DNA from: Geobacteraceae bacterium
GTDB taxonomy: Bacteria; Desulfobacterota; Desulfuromonadia; Geobacterales; Pseudopelobacteraceae
Assembly (NCBI GenBank): GCA_025355965.1
Contig: JANXYR010000018.1
Span: 1-52,263, forward strand
DNA length: 52,263 bases
Reading direction: 5' to 3'
Of the stretch, positions 24,462 through 33,771 are shown one piece after another (positions within the stretch are counted from its first letter, which is position 1; each line of letters starts with the position of its first letter). The notes beneath the pieces were generated by a model. It worked only from the letters and a program-made list of their open reading frames with translations. It ran no database searches and was not told the origin of the DNA. Both the position numbers and the translations under genes were made by a program.

Positions 24462-25139
24462 ATGTTTTTGAAAGTGGTAGAGCTTGCCGATGCTGCCGGC
24501 GTTAGTGAAAAAACGGTATTATCCTGGATCAAGGATATGGGGCTTCCTGCACACAAACAGGATGACCGCTATCGTATCAACCGGGTTGACCTGCTGGAAT
24601 GGGCCACCAACCACGGCATAACTATTCCGCCGGAAATTTTTGTTGTCAATAATGAGACGAACCGTCTGGCAACTGTTTCTGAGGCGCTACAGCATGGGGG
24701 CATATTTTATGAGTTGCCTGGTGAGACTCCGGAGTCAGCGCTACGAGAAGTTGTTTCCAGACTTCATTTACCCCCCAGTCTGGACCCGGAATTCCTGTTA
24801 CAAACCCTCCTGGCGCGTGAGGCACTCGGTTCTACCGCCTTCGGAAAGGGTATTGCGATTCCGCATGTTCGCAACCCGATTGTTGGCCAGACTGGCGAAT
24901 CCGCCATCAGCCTATGCTTTTTGAAAAACCCGATCGATTTTGATGCCGTTGATGGCCAGCCGGTCACGATTCTCTTTACTCTGGTTACCCCCAACGTCAA
25001 GGAACACCTGCACCTGTTGGCAAAACTCGCTTTTCTGCTACGTGATCAACCCTTTCAGGAACTGCTTCATCGTCCCGCTGATGAAGGTGAAATCATGACC
25101 GCAATTCGCGCGCTGGAGGAAACTATTCCAAGGAGGTAG
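24462..25139 (+). CDS. HTH-domain PTS IIA (EIIA-Ntr/Fru type) protein
   Basis: The encoded protein is 225 aa. Residues 1-50 form an excisionase/MerR-like helix-turn-helix (AGVSEKTVLSWIKDMGLPAH). Residues 75-225 are a PTS EIIA type-2 domain with the phosphorylatable His at 135 in FGKGIAIPHVRNP. No sugar PTS genes are nearby. The combination suggests a regulator that senses phosphoryl flux through EI-Ntr/NPr and controls the downstream Ehr-type genes, which begin 7 bases after its stop. A ribosome site for the next gene overlaps its end. The regulatory role is inferred from domains and position. Confidence 0.8.
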   Translation: MFLKVVELADAAGVSEKTVLSWIKDMGLPAHKQDDRYRINRVDLLEWATNHGITIPPEIFVVNNETNRLATVSEALQHGGIFYELPGETPESALREVVSRLHLPPSLDPEFLLQTLLAREALGSTAFGKGIAIPHVRNPIVGQTGESAISLCFLKNPIDFDAVDGQPVTILFTLVTPNVKEHLHLLAKLAFLLRDQPFQELLHRPADEGEIMTAIRALEETIPRR

Positions 25140-25146
25140 CAGCATC

Positions 25147-27156
25147 ATGGCGCAGGAGTTGTTCGCCCCGAGTTCCCTGATTTTCAGTGCCACGCTTCTG
25201 GCCGCACTTTCCGGTGCCCCGTTATTATTTCCTTGGTTACTGAACGTTTCACGGGCTCAGCTGTTGTCGATTGTTTTGATGCTTGCTGCTTCATGTATCG
25301 GCCTGACTGGCGCAATTATGTCTCTCTTCTCTGGGGGGGCTGTACTGTTCGAGTTGGCCTGGACGCTCCCCTTTGGTCCGGCCAGATTTGGTGCCGACCC
25401 CCTGTCGGCCTGGTTTCTGCTTCCCATTTTTCTCATTCCCGGCTGTACCGCACTATATGCCCGTTCCTACTGGCACGCAGATAATCACCATTCAAATGTT
25501 CGCAAGATGACCTTCTTTTGTGGCCTGATGACCGCAGGCATGAGCGGTGTTGTGCTGGCCCGTGACGGTATCAGCTTTCTGTTCGCCTGGGAAATCATGG
25601 CACTGTCCGCCTACTTTCTGGTGTCAACGGAAGATGAAAAACCGGAGGTTAAAGAAGCCGGCACACTGTATATGATTACCACCCATACTGGAACTCTCGC
25701 CCTGTTCGCACTCTTTCCACTTTTGAACCTGCTGTCCGGTTCATGGCTTTTTCCGGCAACCGGTTCACTGACGGCTTCCTCGCCCCTGACGTTAGCGATC
25801 TTCTTGACCGCTCTGTTTGCCTTCGGCTTAAAAGCCGGCATCATGCCGCTTCATATATGGCTACCTTCGGCCCATGCCAACGCTCCAAGTCATGTGTCTG
25901 CCGCTATGTCGGGTGTTATCCTCAAGGTCGGGGTGTACGGGCTGATACGAACGCTCTCATTCTTTCATGGTATCCCACTTTGGTGGGGTTGCTGCGTACT
26001 GGTTCTGGGGGTTGTTTCAGGGGTAGTCGGAGTAGCCTTTGCGATTGGGCAGCACGATTTAAAACGGCTGCTGGCATATCATAGTATAGAAAATATCGGC
26101 ATTATCTTCATGGGCCTTGGTGTGGCACTGATCGGGCAAACTGTCGGTTCCCCGGCCATGATGCTGCTCGGAATGAGTGGGGCGCTGCTTCATGTTATTA
26201 ATCATGCGGTATTCAAATCGCTGCTCTTTCTGGGAGCCGGTTCGGTCATCCACTCGACCGGCACTCGTGAAATAGATTTGATGGGGGGTGTTGCCAGGCG
26301 CCTTCCTTATACGGCTCTGCTGTTCGGAGTCGGTTCGGTAGCAATCTGTGGTCTGCCGCCGCTAAATGGCTTTGTCAGTGAATTACTGATATACCTCGGT
26401 TTTTTTCAGGGAATTCAGAGTGAGGGGGGTGCGGTTGCTGCGGCGGCCTTGGCTGCTCCGGCGTTGGCTCTGGTCGGCGGGCTGGCGGTGGCCTGCTTTG
26501 TCAAGGTTTACGGCATCGTGTTTCTGGGAGTGCCACGTACGGAGAAACATGAGGCACAGCATGAAGCCGGTTGGCAGATGCTGATGCCGATGCTTTTGCT
26601 TGCGACGCTTTGCATTGCCATCGGTCTGGCTCCAAGTCTGGTTGCCGAACATCTGCAGCGCACCAGCCTGACAGTACTTCCTTTGCTTGCAAACACGGCA
26701 GGGCTTCCGTTACATGAGCTCGTTCCTATGAAAATGATAACGCTTTCGGGAGTAGCGTTGCTTGCCCTGATTGCCGTTTTTGCATTCTGGTATAGGCGTG
26801 AATTGAAGTTGGCTCCCTGTAGTAAAGCCGTTACCTGGGGATGCGGTTATCAACGGCCTGCACCCCGGATGCAGTACAGTGCTTCATCATTCGCTGAAAT
26901 GCTGACATCTCTTTTTGCGTTTGTGCTTAGGCCGCAGAATCACCGACCGGACAAAATTGCGGGCATTTTCCCCGGTCACTCATGTTTTTACAGTCATGTT
27001 CCGGAAGCGGTACTGGAGTTGCTATACATTCCTCTACTGAAGCATATGTATCAGCGTTTTTCCGGCATACGCAGGTTGCAGGGAGGTATTTTACAGCAAT
27101 ATGTCCTGTATTCTCTGGTCACCTTAATTGTATTGCTGTTAGCCAGCTACCTTTAG
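25147..27156 (+). CDS. proton-conducting antiporter-like subunit, HyfB/NuoL type (copy 1)
   Basis: The encoded protein is 669 aa with AAGGAGG before the ATG. It has about 16 hydrophobic helices with the Proton_antipo_M core. FGLKAGIMPLHIWLPSAHAN (near residue 235) carries the conserved Lys; HDLKRLLAYHSIENIG and HVINHAVFKSLLFLGAGS follow. The hydrophilic C-terminus (TWGCGYQRPAPRMQYSASSF) is the HyfB-type ending. It should translocate H+ or Na+. It resembles the second copy at 30179 throughout. Its immediate downstream partner is the carbonic-anhydrase-like gene (19 bases), not a hydrogenase subunit. Confidence 0.9.
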   Translation: MAQELFAPSSLIFSATLLAALSGAPLLFPWLLNVSRAQLLSIVLMLAASCIGLTGAIMSLFSGGAVLFELAWTLPFGPARFGADPLSAWFLLPIFLIPGCTALYARSYWHADNHHSNVRKMTFFCGLMTAGMSGVVLARDGISFLFAWEIMALSAYFLVSTEDEKPEVKEAGTLYMITTHTGTLALFALFPLLNLLSGSWLFPATGSLTASSPLTLAIFLTALFAFGLKAGIMPLHIWLPSAHANAPSHVSAAMSGVILKVGVYGLIRTLSFFHGIPLWWGCCVLVLGVVSGVVGVAFAIGQHDLKRLLAYHSIENIGIIFMGLGVALIGQTVGSPAMMLLGMSGALLHVINHAVFKSLLFLGAGSVIHSTGTREIDLMGGVARRLPYTALLFGVGSVAICGLPPLNGFVSELLIYLGFFQGIQSEGGAVAAAALAAPALALVGGLAVACFVKVYGIVFLGVPRTEKHEAQHEAGWQMLMPMLLLATLCIAIGLAPSLVAEHLQRTSLTVLPLLANTAGLPLHELVPMKMITLSGVALLALIAVFAFWYRRELKLAPCSKAVTWGCGYQRPAPRMQYSASSFAEMLTSLFAFVLRPQNHRPDKIAGIFPGHSCFYSHVPEAVLELLYIPLLKHMYQRFSGIRRLQGGILQQYVLYSLVTLIVLLLASYL

Positions 27157-27175
27157 CTTTTTGAGGAGGCAGGAC

Positions 27176-28249
27176 ATGAGCCAAACTATTAATATTAATG
27201 AGCGGCCAATAGCAAACCGCATAAGTTGGGTTTTTGATCTTGCTCAAAGATACTCGACCGAGTTCTGTTCCCCGGAGGCATTCCTTGCCAGGGAAAGGTA
27301 TCTTGCGCTGCATCCGACTGCCATTGCCGTTTTAAAATGCATGGATGGTCGAATAAATATTCCTGTTGCCACAAAAACCCCCGCCGGTATCATTCAGCCT
27401 TTTCGTAACCTGGGAGGGATATTTGATATGGGGTGGCCCCATCTTGGTGAAGTTCTTGCCCAGTATGTCCAACGCATGGTGAGAAGTGGTCGACGGGTCC
27501 TGATTTTGATTACCTACCATTTTTCGCGCGGTGATGTCCAGCGAGGCTGCTCCGGCTTCGGCTGTAATACTGAGGCGGCAATAGCCCACACACGACAGAT
27601 CCAGCATCAGCTTGAAGCGATATTTGGTGTAGCCCATGGCAGTGTCTATCCCCTTATCTGCGGCTTTGAAACTGATGAAGATGCCCTGTTGCTGCACAGC
27701 TCTGATGGTAGAATTCTTGATTTGGCCGGTGGCATTTCGGTCGACGAGTTAGTCGCAGAGTTGGCGATCAGTTTTCATGACATGCCACTTGAAATGAGGA
27801 ACGATCTTCTACCGCTACTGGTTGGCAATCTTTCCCACATAGAAGGGTTGCGACTGGAGCAGCGTGCGCTTACGGTCGAACATCGTGAATGGATGATCTG
27901 TTTGGGGCGCGGTTTTGACTTTCTACATACCCCCAATCTGGCTTTGATCATTGGGCCATATAGTCCCGATTTGGCCGATCCAATCCGGAAGGCAGCGGCA
28001 ATTATCGAAAGCAACATGGCGACAGGGAGAATTCCCGATGACGGTTTTCTGCTCCTCGCTTCGGTGCCTTATGACGAGATTGGTGTAGATCGGGCCCGCG
28101 CAGTTATGAAGTCTCATTTCCTGTCCAAGTTTGCTGCCGAAGTGATAGAACGCGAGTTTCCAGATCTGGCTGGGAAAATGATTCGTCATAATGCGGTGCT
28201 TGATTGGAATTCGCGCAGGATAGAGGCTCTGTCTGGGCCAAACAGCTGA
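27176..28249 (+). CDS. CsoSCA-like beta-type carbonic anhydrase family protein
   Basis: The encoded protein is 357 aa. The ATG at 27176 is chosen because AGGAGG precedes it; a TTG at 27161 would lie inside that site. Residues CMDGR (C55, D57, R59) and YHFSRGDVQRGC (H115, C125) reproduce the zinc ligands and Asp-Arg dyad of carboxysomal CsoSCA, with His-Cys spacing of 10 against 11 in CsoSCA. The following GFETDEDALLLH also resembles that family. No carboxysome genes are near, there is no signal peptide, and it sits between two HyfB-like genes. I infer CO2/bicarbonate interconversion coupled to the membrane complex. The assignment is from remembered motifs, without alignment. Confidence 0.7.
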   Translation: MSQTININERPIANRISWVFDLAQRYSTEFCSPEAFLARERYLALHPTAIAVLKCMDGRINIPVATKTPAGIIQPFRNLGGIFDMGWPHLGEVLAQYVQRMVRSGRRVLILITYHFSRGDVQRGCSGFGCNTEAAIAHTRQIQHQLEAIFGVAHGSVYPLICGFETDEDALLLHSSDGRILDLAGGISVDELVAELAISFHDMPLEMRNDLLPLLVGNLSHIEGLRLEQRALTVEHREWMICLGRGFDFLHTPNLALIIGPYSPDLADPIRKAAAIIESNMATGRIPDDGFLLLASVPYDEIGVDRARAVMKSHFLSKFAAEVIEREFPDLAGKMIRHNAVLDWNSRRIEALSGPNS

Positions 28250-28360
28250 AGTTAAAAGAAGGTCAGTCGATGTAAAAGTATTGTTTGAAGAGGAAAATAT
28301 TCTTGTTCAGGGATACCCGTGGAGTAGCTTTATTAGATTGAAGTCAGCATTTTTTGTTTT

Positions 28361-29968
28361 TCAGCTTTTTGCCGATTGCCCGCTTGGACGTGCACCTACT
28401 TGTGTCATCGAATTGAAGTTTGCAACATTGTCGCAGAACTTCAATCCATCATCAGCAGTTATCTTGCCGTTTTTTACCAGATTGGCTAGGGAGAAATCTA
28501 TGCTTGAATACTCCTCTGCAGATTGCTGGAAGAGTGTCCTGATCTGGTGACATTTGTTCTCACGTATCAAGTTCTTTACTCGGTGGGATGATGCAAGCTT
28601 CTCATAGGCAAGCGCTCGGCCTTTACCATTAATATGGGGAACAAGGCGTTGACCTACACAGACAAGCAGAGATTCCGCAAGCTGGCTTCTGATCTGATCC
28701 TGTTTGTCCTGCGGGAACATGTTAATAATACGTTCCATAGCGACTGTAGTATTAGTGGCATGTAGTGTGCTTATTACAAGATGCCCGGCTCCGGCAGCCT
28801 GAACAGCAATCTCGAAGCTCTCCTGATCCCTCATCTCACCAATAACGATAATATCTGGTGCCTGGCGGAAAATATGGCGCAGCCCATCTTTGAATGAAGG
28901 AGTATCTCTCCCTACTTCACGCTGATTTATGTTGCACATCTTGTGCTTGTGAAAGAATTCTATGGGGTCTTCAATGGTGACTATATTGCATTTTCTCTTT
29001 GAGTTTATCGCATCAATGATCGCAGCAACAGTGGTGCTTTTTCCATGTCCGGTGGGGCCGGTAATAAGAATTAGTCCCTGGGAGTGATAAATGTAGTTGT
29101 CAAAAAAGTTTGAGAACCCCAGAGTTTTCAGTGAAGGGATTTTTTCAGCGATGCCCAGTATTGAAATTGAAATTGATGAACGCTGCCTGTAAATATTCAC
29201 ACGGAAGCGACCGATGTCATGCTTAAGCAGGCCGAAATCCAGCACGCCCTTTTCATTAAATATATCCCACTGCTCTTTTGTCATCATCTCTTTTGCAATT
29301 TCTTCAAGATCTGCCGGCAACATCGTTGGAAGCGGAAGCCTGATAAGTTCATTATTAACCTTCAGGCATGGAGGAATACCGGCTGAAATGAGAAGATCGG
29401 AAGCATTGTATTTTTCTAGTTGAACAAGTAGCTGATCTATCTTAGAAATAATAACAGAGCCTGCAGCAGCCATCTCAAGCTCAATGTTTTCGCCTGAAAT
29501 GTTTTCGCTGACTTGTCCACCCCTTCTTCTCAGATATTCCAGAGCAAAGTTCATCTGCGAATGTGGGACAGCTACAGGCTGCAACTTTTTGCCGATGATA
29601 AATTCCAAACCATTTATGCTGTCAATATCGTTGGGGTCGACCATCGCAATATGAAGGTACCTTTGCGAATGACGTATGGGAATCGCTTGAAAATGGCACA
29701 TCTGTTCATGGGAAATGGAATTCAGAGCGGATGTTTCAATGGTTGTTCTGAAAAGATTAATTGAGGGTGTGTTGTAAAATTTATTCAAAAACTCCAAAAG
29801 TTTTGCGATTGTAATATAGCCGAGCTGAAGAAGTACTGATCCTGTCCTTTCACCCGTTTGCCCTTGCAGTTTAAGTGCTTCAGCTAACTGTTCCGGGGTC
29901 ACAAGTTTTGATTTTACAAAATGCTGACCTATCAGCTTTTCGTCAAGGTCAATGTCTTTGGATCTCAC
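28361..29968 (-). CDS. MshEN-domain PilT/GspE-like secretion ATPase
   Basis: The encoded protein is 535 aa from a GTG preceded by AAGGA. Residues 10-85 show two repeats of the MshEN pattern (IGQHFVKSKLVTPEQLAEAL, then GSVLLQLGYITIAKLLEFL), a known c-di-GMP-binding module. The rest is PilT-like: Walker A GPTGHGKST near residue 316, Asp box, Walker B IIVIGEMRD, His box HLVISTLHATN. PilT is usually about 350 aa without such an N-terminus. It probably powers pilus retraction or a related machine under c-di-GMP control. It lies on the opposite strand, splitting the Ehr-type cluster. Confidence 0.85.
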   Translation of the reverse strand: MRSKDIDLDEKLIGQHFVKSKLVTPEQLAEALKLQGQTGERTGSVLLQLGYITIAKLLEFLNKFYNTPSINLFRTTIETSALNSISHEQMCHFQAIPIRHSQRYLHIAMVDPNDIDSINGLEFIIGKKLQPVAVPHSQMNFALEYLRRRGGQVSENISGENIELEMAAAGSVIISKIDQLLVQLEKYNASDLLISAGIPPCLKVNNELIRLPLPTMLPADLEEIAKEMMTKEQWDIFNEKGVLDFGLLKHDIGRFRVNIYRQRSSISISILGIAEKIPSLKTLGFSNFFDNYIYHSQGLILITGPTGHGKSTTVAAIIDAINSKRKCNIVTIEDPIEFFHKHKMCNINQREVGRDTPSFKDGLRHIFRQAPDIIVIGEMRDQESFEIAVQAAGAGHLVISTLHATNTTVAMERIINMFPQDKQDQIRSQLAESLLVCVGQRLVPHINGKGRALAYEKLASSHRVKNLIRENKCHQIRTLFQQSAEEYSSIDFSLANLVKNGKITADDGLKFCDNVANFNSMTQVGARPSGQSAKS

Positions 29969-30087
29969 GGAATATCCTTGCTGGATGGTTTAAGTTTAGA
30001 AACATTAAATTAGCCTATATGTTGGCGGCGATAATACCACCCAGTATAGTGGAACGTCAATGGATTTTGATCTGAAACACTTTAAAG

Positions 30088-30116
30088 TTGACACATATAC
30101 GTCTCCGGGTTAACAA
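30088..30116 (+). promoter_or_regulatory. candidate promoter of the second Ehr half-operon
   Basis: A perfect TTGACA (30088-30093) is followed 17 bases later by TAACAA (30111-30116), a weak -10. It lies about 60 bases before the second HyfB-like start, implying the second half of the cluster can be transcribed on its own. Confidence 0.4.
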
Positions 30117-30178
30117 TTCTCAATTGCTGCAAATATTGGAGCTGGCCTTTTTTAGAACAGCTTCAAGGAGTCATTTTT

Positions 30179-32176
30179 ATGTTTTTCGCGCTTCAAGGCA
30201 TTTTAGATCCTGGACTTATGGTACTGGTAGCCGCAATTGTTGTCGGTTGTGCCGGCGTTCCTGGACTATTCCTGAAAAAACCAGGTACCGGCCAGGCTTT
30301 TGCTGCAGTTGCTACCATTTTGGCCACCTTGGCAGGTGTGGCGGCCTCCATGCAGCTCTTATTCAGCTATACAACTATCACCTATGTTCTTGAATGGAAC
30401 TTGCCGTTTGGCCCATGTGAGCTTGTCATTGACCCCCTTTCCGCTTTTTTTATGCTCCCGGTTTTTCTGGTCTCTGCTGCCGGTTCTCTCTTTGCTCTAG
30501 GGTACTGGCCTTCTGCCGAACACCGCACCACCGAACGCGGTTTAACCTTTTTCTATGGTCTGCTGGCGTCATCGATGGCGATTCTGCTTATGGCCAGGAA
30601 TGGAGTTTTTTTTATCATGTTGTGGGAGGTTATGGCGCTTTCGGCCTACTTCCTGTTGGTGACGGAGCATGAAAGCAATGATGTCCGGCGCGCCGGAATA
30701 GTATATCTGATTGCAACTCACACCGGCACAGCTGCTCTGTTTGTTTATTTTTCTCTGTTGGCGGCTCAAACCGGATCGTTCCTGCTACCTGCCGCCGGTT
30801 CGCTTTCGGCGCTTTCTCCATTCGCCACGATTATTGCGCTTTCGGCCTTTATCGGTTTTGGTGCAAAAGCCGGCATCATGCCTCTGCACATCTGGCTCCC
30901 CTCGGCCCACGCCAACGCACCAAGCCACGTTTCGGCGCTTATGTCGGGCGTCATGCTGAAGATGGGGCTGTATGGCATCTTTCGCACACTGACATATTTT
31001 TACGATCCACCTCTGCTGTGGGGTGCGGTGCTAACGGTGACCGGAATCACTTCAGCGCTGTTTGGGATCGCCTTCGCGGTTGCTCAGCGTGATATGAAGC
31101 GATTGCTCGCCTGCAGCAGCATTGAAAACATTGGCATAATAACCACTGGCATTGGAGTCGCTCTGCTTGGGGTGTCGAGCCATAATACTACGTTGGTTTA
31201 TCTAGGCATGGCGGGCGCTCTTCTCCATATTCTTAATCATAGTTTTTTCAAACCATTGTTGTTCCTCGGCGCCGGGGCAATAATTCATGCCACCGGAACG
31301 CGTGAGATGAACCTGATGGGCGGGCTTGGAAAAGGTATGCCACGTGTCGCGCTGCTTTTCATGATCGGGTCGGTTGCCATCTGCGGTATCCCGCCTCTCA
31401 ATGGTTTTGTCAGCGAATTTCTGCTGTATCTCGGTTTTTTCAAGCAACTCAAGGCGGATAGCCTGGTCTATCTGGTGCTTCTGGCACCTTTACTTGCGCT
31501 GGTTGGCGGTCTAGCCGTGATCGCTTTTTCCAAGCTATTTAGCTCGGTGTTCCTTGGTACTCCTCGCAGTCCCGCTGCGGCTCATTCACACGAAGCAGGG
31601 TTGACGATACTGGTGCCGATGGCATTTTTTGCGCTGATCTGTCTGCTGATAGGGATTGCTCCACAGCTTGGGCTGCATCTGGTTTCTCCGGCAATCACAT
31701 CGTTCTATCCAAAGCTTGCGTCTACGGAGCTTTCAGTAGAGTATGGAGCCATTTTGGGTAGACTCTCACTTTCCGGAGCTTTGCTGCTGGCGGTGGCTGT
31801 TGTCGCGATGTTTCTCTGGAGGTGGCGTCTGGGAAAATCACCGGTAACTTCCGCTCCAACATGGGGATGCGGTTATAAACGCGGGACTGCGCGTATGCAG
31901 TACGGTGCGTCGTCATTTTCCGAGCTTGCTGTTTCGGTATTCAATGGTATTATACGCCAGCGGATCGGCCGCCCAAAGTTGACTGGTCTTTTCCCAGGTG
32001 CAGCGCACTGTAGCGAAGTCCCGACGGAGACAATTTTGGAGCGGATCATTGTGCCGCTGTTTACTATTGCCGGTGTGTCGTTTGCCTTTTTGAGGCGTCT
32101 GCAGCATGGCCAGATGCATTTATACATGTTGTATGTCTTTGTCACCCTGTTTATTCTTATGCTTTGGGCGCACTGA
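30179..32176 (+). CDS. proton-conducting antiporter-like subunit, HyfB/NuoL type (copy 2)
   Basis: The encoded protein is 665 aa with GGAG before the ATG. It has the same architecture as copy 1: FGAKAGIMPLHIWLPSAHAN with the key Lys, RDMKRLLACSSIENIG, HILNHSFFKPLLFLGAGA and the C-terminal TWGCGYKRGTARMQYGASSF. Both copies belong to the HyfB branch. This copy is followed directly by HyfC-, HyfE-, HyfF-, HyfG- and HyfI-like genes and is therefore the likely core ion-translocating subunit of the complex. Duplication of this gene inside one locus is unusual. Confidence 0.9.
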   Translation: MFFALQGILDPGLMVLVAAIVVGCAGVPGLFLKKPGTGQAFAAVATILATLAGVAASMQLLFSYTTITYVLEWNLPFGPCELVIDPLSAFFMLPVFLVSAAGSLFALGYWPSAEHRTTERGLTFFYGLLASSMAILLMARNGVFFIMLWEVMALSAYFLLVTEHESNDVRRAGIVYLIATHTGTAALFVYFSLLAAQTGSFLLPAAGSLSALSPFATIIALSAFIGFGAKAGIMPLHIWLPSAHANAPSHVSALMSGVMLKMGLYGIFRTLTYFYDPPLLWGAVLTVTGITSALFGIAFAVAQRDMKRLLACSSIENIGIITTGIGVALLGVSSHNTTLVYLGMAGALLHILNHSFFKPLLFLGAGAIIHATGTREMNLMGGLGKGMPRVALLFMIGSVAICGIPPLNGFVSEFLLYLGFFKQLKADSLVYLVLLAPLLALVGGLAVIAFSKLFSSVFLGTPRSPAAAHSHEAGLTILVPMAFFALICLLIGIAPQLGLHLVSPAITSFYPKLASTELSVEYGAILGRLSLSGALLLAVAVVAMFLWRWRLGKSPVTSAPTWGCGYKRGTARMQYGASSFSELAVSVFNGIIRQRIGRPKLTGLFPGAAHCSEVPTETILERIIVPLFTIAGVSFAFLRRLQHGQMHLYMLYVFVTLFILMLWAH

Positions 32177-32197
32177 GTTGGCCTGGGGAGAGTTGTC

Positions 32198-33121
32198 ATG
32201 ATGAACAGTACCATTGCCAATTGTACTATCCATATTTTTCTGGCTCTCGTTATGCCGCCTCTGCTCTTGGGAGTGATCGGCAAAACGAAAGCGGCGTTTG
32301 CCGGGAGAGTTGGAGCGCCGTTTTTGCAGCCCTATCACGATATCCTGCGTTTGCTGCGGAAGGGGACTGTCTTTAGTACGACAACCAGCTGGGTTTTTCG
32401 TGCCGGCCCTATTGTCGCACTTGCAACGACAGCTGTCGCCTCACTGCTTATTCCGTTTGGTGCGCACTCCTCGCCGATCTCTTTTACTGGCGACATGATC
32501 CTGTATGCCTATCTGTTTGCCCTGGGACGTTTTTTTACGATGCTGGCCGCGCTGGATACCGGATCAAGTTTTGAAGGGATGGGGTCAGCCAGAGAGGCGA
32601 CCTATTCTTGTCTGGCTGAACCGACTCTCTTTTTTGCCCTGATTACCCTTTCTCGATTATCCGGCTCATATTCCCTCTCAAATATGCTCGTTAATATCAG
32701 CTTTGGTGTCTGGCTGAACAACGGTGCAGCTCTGCTCCTTCTGGTCGGCGGGATGTTCGTCGTGCTGCTGGCTGAAAACTGTCGTATCCCGTTCGATGAC
32801 CCCAATACACACCTGGAATTGACCATGATCCATGAGGTAATGGTGCTTGACCATAGCGGCCCGGCTTTTGCGATAATCCAGTATGCCGCAGCACTCAAAC
32901 TGTTTGTGCTGGGGGCCTTTTTTGTCCATCTGGCACTGCCGTATGCGACCGGCAATCCATATCTTGATTGGGGGCTTTTTATCATCTCCATGCTGGAGCT
33001 GGCAGTCGTTATTGGCATAGTTGAGTCGGTTATGGCGCGTCTACGCCTGATTCGAGTCCCGCAACTACTTGTTGCTGCCACAATATTGGCAGCGTTTTCT
33101 ACTCTGCTTGTCATTAGGTGA
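32198..33121 (+). CDS. HyfC/HycD/NuoH-like membrane subunit
   Basis: The encoded protein is 307 aa with about eight hydrophobic helices. The N-terminal GKTKAAFAGRVGAPFLQPYHDILRLLRKG and the later AENCRIPFDDPNTHLELTMIHE are the conserved quinone-site/interface loops of the NuoH/HyfC family. It anchors the soluble arm (HyfG- and HyfI-like) to the antiporter-like subunits. GGGGAG precedes the ATG; a second ATG follows immediately and is equally possible. The next gene begins within 6 bases of the stop. Confidence 0.9.
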   Translation: MMNSTIANCTIHIFLALVMPPLLLGVIGKTKAAFAGRVGAPFLQPYHDILRLLRKGTVFSTTTSWVFRAGPIVALATTAVASLLIPFGAHSSPISFTGDMILYAYLFALGRFFTMLAALDTGSSFEGMGSAREATYSCLAEPTLFFALITLSRLSGSYSLSNMLVNISFGVWLNNGAALLLLVGGMFVVLLAENCRIPFDDPNTHLELTMIHEVMVLDHSGPAFAIIQYAAALKLFVLGAFFVHLALPYATGNPYLDWGLFIISMLELAVVIGIVESVMARLRLIRVPQLLVAATILAAFSTLLVIR

Positions 33122-33126
33122 TTAGA

Positions 33127-33768
33127 ATGATTTCTTTGGCCGATCAACTTCTTGTTCTGGTGCTGCTGATTAACTTTATCTCGCTTGGTACCAGCCGTCT
33201 GATCTTCTCTATTCGTGCGGTGGCGGCTCAGGGTGTCATTCTTGGAATTCTACCCGGTCTGATTCATCCGTTTTCCTGGCATCTTGTCGGGATTACGGTT
33301 GTTATTATTGGGGTGAAGGGTTTTGTTATACCACAGATGTTGGGGCGGGCAGTCCGTTCTGCAGAGATCAAGCGCGAAGTGGAACCCTTTCTGGGGTATG
33401 TCCCCACATTGCTGCTAGGAGCAGTTTTTACCGCTCTTTCATTTGGATTTGCCGGCAGGTTGCCGATGCTCCCGGAACACCATAATTACATGTTTGTCCC
33501 GGCATCGATCGCAACTCTGATGACCGGTTTTCTGATCCTGACGACCCGCCGTAAGGCGATTTCGCAAGTTATCGGCTATCTTATCCTTGATAACGGCATA
33601 TTCATCTTTGGTCTCCTGCTGGCTGGTGCGATGCCGGTTATGGTTGAAGCTGGAGCGCTGCTTGATCTGCTGGTCGGCACCTTCGTAATGGGGATAGTCA
33701 TCAACCAGATCAGCCGTGAGTTTTCGTCGCTCGACACCTCACTTTTGACTTCCCTGAAAGAGGAGTAG
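33127..33768 (+). CDS. HyfE-like (NuoK-related) membrane subunit
   Basis: The encoded protein is 213 aa from the ATG at 33127. AGGTG, which overlaps the previous gene's stop, is well placed for it; a GTG at 33118 lies inside that site. There are six to seven hydrophobic helices. The arrangement HyfC-HyfE-HyfF and the conserved VEAGALLDLLVGTFVMGIV segment match HyfE of group 4 complexes. It links the antiporter-like subunits to the HyfC subunit. The next gene starts 3 bases after its stop. Confidence 0.85.
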   Translation: MISLADQLLVLVLLINFISLGTSRLIFSIRAVAAQGVILGILPGLIHPFSWHLVGITVVIIGVKGFVIPQMLGRAVRSAEIKREVEPFLGYVPTLLLGAVFTALSFGFAGRLPMLPEHHNYMFVPASIATLMTGFLILTTRRKAISQVIGYLILDNGIFIFGLLLAGAMPVMVEAGALLDLLVGTFVMGIVINQISREFSSLDTSLLTSLKEE

Positions 33769-33771
33769 TTC

